From positions 1 to 27,223 of the forward strand of contig RFNE01000291.1 in assembly GCA_009927375.1 (NCBI GenBank): a stretch of 27,223 bases of DNA, given 5' to 3'. Within the stretch, counting starts at the first letter, position 1. Each line of letters begins with the position of its first letter. Shown here piece by piece: positions 24,119 to 27,223 of the stretch. The notes beneath the pieces were generated by a model. It was not told the origin of the DNA, made no database searches, and saw only the letters and a list, made by a program, of their open reading frames with translations. A program made the translations under genes and the position numbers. The DNA comes from Actinomycetota bacterium. GTDB lineage: Bacteria > Actinomycetota > Acidimicrobiia > Acidimicrobiales > Ilumatobacteraceae.

Positions 24119-24124
24119 TCGAGA

Positions 24125-25846
24125 GTGAAGAAAACCAAACAACTCGCTCGGGTTGTTGCCGGTTTCGCAGCGCTGTCACTTGTGGTGGCGGCATGCGGTG
24201 GCGGCGACGATTCCAGCGAAGGCGCCAGTGATGGTGGCGATTACACGAGCCTTGATGCTTGTGCAACCCGCGCCTATGACTACGCCAAGCCAGAATCCAC
24301 CAGCAATGGCATGAAGGTGACCTACGACATCGCAGAAGCTGCGGTGTGGGATGACGGTTCACCGATCACCGTTGCTGACTTCAAGGCCACATGGGAGGCG
24401 AGCCTGAATACACCAGGTTCGATCTCGACCAGCGGCTACGACCAGGTGACGAGCGTCGAGGCCGGCACGAGCGACAAGCAAGTCGTCGTGACCTTCTCCT
24501 CGGTGTACGCGCCGTGGAAGGGTCTCTTCGGCGCATTGCTCAAGGCTTCGGCGGTGGAGAACACCTCCGACGTTTCGGGCGACTTTGCCGACATGATTCC
24601 GTTCTCGGGTCGTGCGATGAAGTTGCAGTCGTGGAGCCCGGAGCAGTCCGTGTTCGTTCCGAACGAGAATTACTGGGGTACTGACAAGGCCGTGGCCGAA
24701 AAGGTCGTCATGGTCCCGAAGGCCGACAGCGACACCGAGATCGCATCGATCAAGGCTGGCGAAGTCGACTTCGTGTATCCGCAGTACTTCGGTGGAATCG
24801 AAGAGGCGATCGCCCAGGACAACATCTCGTCCTCGGTGCAGTTCGGTGGTGACTACGAGGCTTTCTACTTCAACCAGAAGTGTGGTCCGTTCGCCGACGC
24901 AACGTTCCGCGAGGCCTTCTCGAAGTCGATCGACCGTGATGCGGTCTTCCAGCAGATCTACATCCCCATCGCAGCGAGCGCCAAGCTCCTGCAGTGTGGT
25001 CCGATCACTCCTGGTGACTACTGCAACGGCGATGAGTTCGCCAACTCCTACGATCCAGAAGGCGCTGCGAAGCTCCTCGAGGATGCAGGTTGGGAAAAGA
25101 ACGCCGAAGGCTTCTGGGCCAAGGATGGAGCTGAGGCTCCGAAGATCCGTTGGATCATCAACACGGGCAACACCCGTCGCGAGAACACCCAGGCATTCTT
25201 GATTCCGCTCCTCCAGGCAGCCGGATTCAACGTTGTCGCAGACAACTGTGACGCGGCCTGTTACTTCCAGCAGCGGCTCCCAGCCCTCGATTACGACATG
25301 GCCATGTACATCTCGACCGCTCCGCCGGATCCTGCGTACCTGACCTCGTCGTTCGCCTGTGACCAGATCCCGACCGAGGCCAACGGCAACGTTGGTCAGA
25401 ACACCCAGGGTTGGTGCAATGCCGAGGCTTCGGACTTGCTGCACAACTCGGATGTTGAAGTCGATCCGGCCGTACGCGCAGAGAACATCAAGAAGGTTCT
25501 CCAGTTGATGGCACAGGACCACGTCCTCCTGCCGTTGTTCCAGTTCCCGAAGTCGGGCTTCTGGCGCACGGACAAGGTCGGCGGTCCTCTCGATGCCGAG
25601 TTGAACAACTACACCGCATTCATCAACTTCCACCAGTGGACGGATGTTGACGGCGATGGTCAGGTTGTCATCGGTGCTGAGCAGTGGCCAGAGTGTCTGA
25701 ACCCCATCACCGAGTGTGCAAACTCCTCGTGGATGGTGTGGACGACCGCATTCCCGCTCATGCCGGGCGCGTATGCGACCACCAATGACGGACGCTACGT
25801 CGTGACCAACCTGTTGGCCGGCGAAGCAACGGTCGAGGTGCTCTAA
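24125..25846 (+). CDS. ABC transporter lipoprotein substrate-binding protein (family 5), apparently circularly permuted
   Basis: This is the extracellular receptor of an oligopeptide/dipeptide-class importer. Residues 1-24 are a lipoprotein signal (MKKTK, hydrophobic core, lipobox VVAAC with Cys24), followed by a Gly/Ser/Asp linker. The domain then begins abruptly at KVTYDIAEAAVWDDGSPITVADF (63-86; the motif spans a few residues either side), normally found about 80 residues into such proteins. It runs through VFVPNENYWG, FNQKCGPFADATFREAFSKSID and DYDMAMYIS to INFHQW (about 506), where homologues usually end. Then come DVDGDGQ and VVIGAEQWPECLNPI (514 onward) to LLAGEATVEVL and the stop: the usual opening segment, displaced to the C terminus. 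Many cysteines suggest disulfides. The substrate is unknown; DppB/DppC-type permeases follow. Confidence 0.88.
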   Translation: MKKTKQLARVVAGFAALSLVVAACGGGDDSSEGASDGGDYTSLDACATRAYDYAKPESTSNGMKVTYDIAEAAVWDDGSPITVADFKATWEASLNTPGSISTSGYDQVTSVEAGTSDKQVVVTFSSVYAPWKGLFGALLKASAVENTSDVSGDFADMIPFSGRAMKLQSWSPEQSVFVPNENYWGTDKAVAEKVVMVPKADSDTEIASIKAGEVDFVYPQYFGGIEEAIAQDNISSSVQFGGDYEAFYFNQKCGPFADATFREAFSKSIDRDAVFQQIYIPIAASAKLLQCGPITPGDYCNGDEFANSYDPEGAAKLLEDAGWEKNAEGFWAKDGAEAPKIRWIINTGNTRRENTQAFLIPLLQAAGFNVVADNCDAACYFQQRLPALDYDMAMYISTAPPDPAYLTSSFACDQIPTEANGNVGQNTQGWCNAEASDLLHNSDVEVDPAVRAENIKKVLQLMAQDHVLLPLFQFPKSGFWRTDKVGGPLDAELNNYTAFINFHQWTDVDGDGQVVIGAEQWPECLNPITECANSSWMVWTTAFPLMPGAYATTNDGRYVVTNLLAGEATVEVL

Positions 25847-25878
25847 ACCATCAACCGGTAATTCGGTAGTACGCACGA

Positions 25879-25920
25879 ACGGTGCGCGGGTGGTGTCTCC
25901 GGACACTGCTCGCGCACCGT
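25879..25920 (+). terminator. Strong hairpin between binding-protein and permease genes (possible attenuator or mRNA stabiliser)
   Basis: A 19-bp stem (16 Watson-Crick and 3 G-U pairs) closes on the tetraloop TCCG; arms are 25879-25897 and 25902-25920. No T run follows, so it is not a classical intrinsic terminator, although actinobacterial terminators often lack one. Placed after the binding-protein gene and before the permease, it fits a device giving more binding protein than permease, by partial termination or by blocking 3' decay. The hairpin is seen directly; the role is inferred. Confidence 0.6.
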
Positions 25921-25981
25921 CTGCGCAAGTGGCAAGTAATTCGCAAGTAACTGAGGGGGTTCGCGAAATGGGGGATCGAGG

Positions 25982-26956
25982 GTGACTCGGTTCATTGGGC
26001 GCCGACTTCTGTGGGCGATCCCGACCCTCCTCCTCGTCACGTTCCTCGTGTACATGGCTCTTCGACTCGGAACGAATCCGTTGGAGAGCTACAAGAGGAT
26101 CAACCCTAGGGCGTCACGCGCCAAGCTTGAGCAGTACAAGAAGTTGAACGGACTCTCCGACAACTACGTGCTCGGATATCTCAATTGGCTCAAGAATTTC
26201 ATCACCTTCAACTGGCCTCGTTCGATCAAGGGCAGCAGGGAAGTGTTCCCGGCGCTCAAAGACGCGATGGCCAATACGATCCGTCTCGGAACGCTCGCAA
26301 GCGTCGTTGGTATTGCTGTCGGACTCTTTGTCGGAATCTTCGCCGCCCTGAAGCCGGGCGGCAAACGTGATGTCGCGGTGAACACTGCTGCCTTCGTCGG
26401 AATTTCGATTCCGCCCTACATCTCGGCCGTTCTCCTGCAGCTGCTGTTTGCGGTGTATTGGGGACGCTGGTTCGGATCGTCGTTGTTTCCGACGTCGGGT
26501 GTCTATCCCCCTGGTCATACAGGATTCGATCCACTGCTCATGCTGAAGCACATGGCACTGCCGACGATCGTCGTTGCTATTCAGGTGATTGCCACGTACA
26601 GCAGGTACATGCGATCGTCCTTGTTGGACGTGTTGAACAGCGATTACATGCGCACCGCACGTTCCAAGGGAATCAGCGAGCGACGGGTGTTGTTTCGTCA
26701 TGGTGTCCGCAATGCGTTGATCCCCGTGGTCACGATTGCAGCTCTCGATGTGGGCTCGATCGTCGGCGGCCTCATCATCACGGAGAACATCTTCGACTAC
26801 CCAGGCATGGGGCGATACTTCCTTCGTGCATTCGACCAGGGTGACTTTCCCTTGCTGATGCCGTGGATGGTGCTGGTTGTCGCATCCGTGCTCATCTTCA
26901 ACCTCATCGCTGATGTTTCCTACGCGTATCTCGACCCGAGGATTCGCCTTGACTGA
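25982..26956 (+). CDS. dppB: ABC transporter permease, DppB/OppB type
   Basis: This is an inner-membrane channel subunit of the importer. The 324-residue protein opens with FIGRRLLWAIPTLLLVTFLVYMALRL, in two parts a charged start and the first membrane helix, then a periplasmic stretch, then five more hydrophobic segments. The coupling-helix (EAA-like) loop DYMRTARSKGISERRVLFRHG, about residues 220-240, contacts the ATPase. GGLIITENIFDYPGMG and the C-terminal YAYLDPRIRLD are signature regions of the DppB/OppB family. The GTG at 25982 follows GAGG, and the 135-base gap upstream contains a strong hairpin. The end overlaps the next permease by 8 bases. Dipeptide, oligopeptide or nickel class cannot be told apart here. 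Confidence 0.93.
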   Translation: MTRFIGRRLLWAIPTLLLVTFLVYMALRLGTNPLESYKRINPRASRAKLEQYKKLNGLSDNYVLGYLNWLKNFITFNWPRSIKGSREVFPALKDAMANTIRLGTLASVVGIAVGLFVGIFAALKPGGKRDVAVNTAAFVGISIPPYISAVLLQLLFAVYWGRWFGSSLFPTSGVYPPGHTGFDPLLMLKHMALPTIVVAIQVIATYSRYMRSSLLDVLNSDYMRTARSKGISERRVLFRHGVRNALIPVVTIAALDVGSIVGGLIITENIFDYPGMGRYFLRAFDQGDFPLLMPWMVLVVASVLIFNLIADVSYAYLDPRIRLD

Positions 26957-27223
26957 GGTAGCCAGCATCTCTCCTCGCCAAATGGCGTTTCGGCGATTCG
27001 TGTCGCACAAAGCTGCGGTCGTGTGCACCGCGATCTTGTTCATCCTCGTGATGTTCGTTATCTTTTCTCCACTCACCGCTCGCTATGGCGTGAATGAATC
27101 TGTTCGCAAGCCTCCGAACTCGTTCCTGCCTCCGCAGTCGCTGGCGTGGCTCGGGACGGACGACATCGGTCGCGATCTCTACAGTCGTCTGATCTACGGA
27201 ATTCGAGTCTCGCTGATCATTGG
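26949..27223 (+). CDS. dppC: ABC transporter permease, DppC/OppC type (partial, runs off window end)
   Basis: The second channel subunit of the importer; only the first 91 codons are inside the window. After a short cytoplasmic start (FRRFVSHKAAVV) comes one membrane helix (AILFILVMFVIFSPL), then WLGTDDIGRDLYSRLIYG followed by IRVSLIIG, the very typical DppC/OppC family entry motif. The TTG at 26949 overlaps dppB by 8 bases; an ATG at 26982 is the alternative start and would still precede the membrane helix. The ATPase genes presumably lie beyond the window. Confidence 0.92.
   Translation, partial: MTEVASISPRQMAFRRFVSHKAAVVCTAILFILVMFVIFSPLTARYGVNESVRKPPNSFLPPQSLAWLGTDDIGRDLYSRLIYGIRVSLII

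Noticed and set aside
24062..24124. Longer binding-protein start at 24062
   Set aside because: The extra 21 residues would precede a perfect lipoprotein signal peptide and include the leader hairpins; the Shine-Dalgarno at 24112-24118 fits GTG 24125.
25665..25700. EF-hand or dockerin calcium site at DVDGDGQ
   Set aside because: Only the first half of the loop consensus fits; position 12 is Ala rather than Glu/Asp and there is no flanking helix pair. Probably a plain linker.
25500..25846. C-terminal part of the binding protein as a frameshifted start of a second binding-protein gene
   Set aside because: The frame is continuous from the main domain into the displaced segment, no start codon with a ribosome-binding site or signal peptide precedes it, and after the stop there is only intergenic sequence with a hairpin.
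24359..25906. A 515-codon open frame on the - strand opposite the binding-protein gene
   Set aside because: Its protein is rich in Arg, Asp, Val and Leu with no recognisable motif, and it exactly shadows a clear lipoprotein gene. Long antisense frames are common with this codon bias.
1..27223. CRISPR array, insertion sequence, prophage, attachment site or toxin-antitoxin pair
   Set aside because: No regularly spaced repeats, transposase, integrase or small toxin-like gene pairs were found; the tRNA has no integrase or duplicated 3' end nearby.

Overview
The window reads as chromosomal housekeeping DNA from a high-GC Gram-positive bacterium (Actinomycetota), most likely of the class Acidimicrobiia. 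The phylum is supported by gene order: an ANTAR response regulator of the PdtaR type, then polA, rpsA, coaE, uvrB, uvrA, uvrC and rapZ, then gap-pgk-tpiA, follows the order known from mycobacteria and streptomycetes. Frequent GTG starts, 1-8 base gene overlaps, a RapZ P-loop ending in Arg-Ser, and a PolA motif B tyrosine also fit. The class is an inference from protein style only. No phage, insertion sequence, CRISPR array or obvious foreign DNA is visible.

Layout. (1) 1-2393, + strand: the 3' part of trpB, trpA, a bacterioferritin-comigratory-type peroxiredoxin (bcp) and fabZ. (2) 2396-6819, - strand: a fatty acid synthase II cluster transcribed fabD-fabH-fabG-acpP-fabF, meeting fabZ tail to tail with 2 bases between. 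(3) 6897-7897, +: tRNA-Leu(CAA), a small coiled-coil protein whose start codon lies one base after the tRNA CCA end, and pdtaR. (4) 7939-13392, +: polA, a SAM-dependent methyltransferase, rpsA and coaE. (5) 13389-21052, +: the complete UvrB-UvrA-UvrC excision repair set, then rapZ. (6) 21094-24002, +: the lower-glycolysis genes gap-pgk-tpiA. yvcK and whiA, usually found between rapZ and gap in actinobacteria, are absent here. (7) 24125-27223, +: an oligopeptide/dipeptide-type ABC importer with a lipoprotein binding protein, a DppB-type permease and the start of a DppC-type permease, cut by the window end.

Three things stand out. The binding protein at 24125-25846 appears circularly permuted: the segment that normally opens a family-5 solute-binding domain lies at its C terminus. 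FabD carries a C-terminal barrel-sandwich (biotinyl/lipoyl-like) domain that lacks the modifiable lysine. A family of TANNNT -10-like boxes, often preceded by GG, lies 6-8 bases before several start codons or just upstream of structured leaders, suggesting leaderless or short-leader transcription.

Five conserved genes (trpA, fabF, the methyltransferase, uvrB, uvrA) carry seven single-base indels in all, several in short G/C or T runs. Restoring one base at each site recovers full-length family members, so these look like sequence errors rather than gene decay, and the five genes are annotated across the shifts. There is no gene-free stretch longer than about 135 bases.
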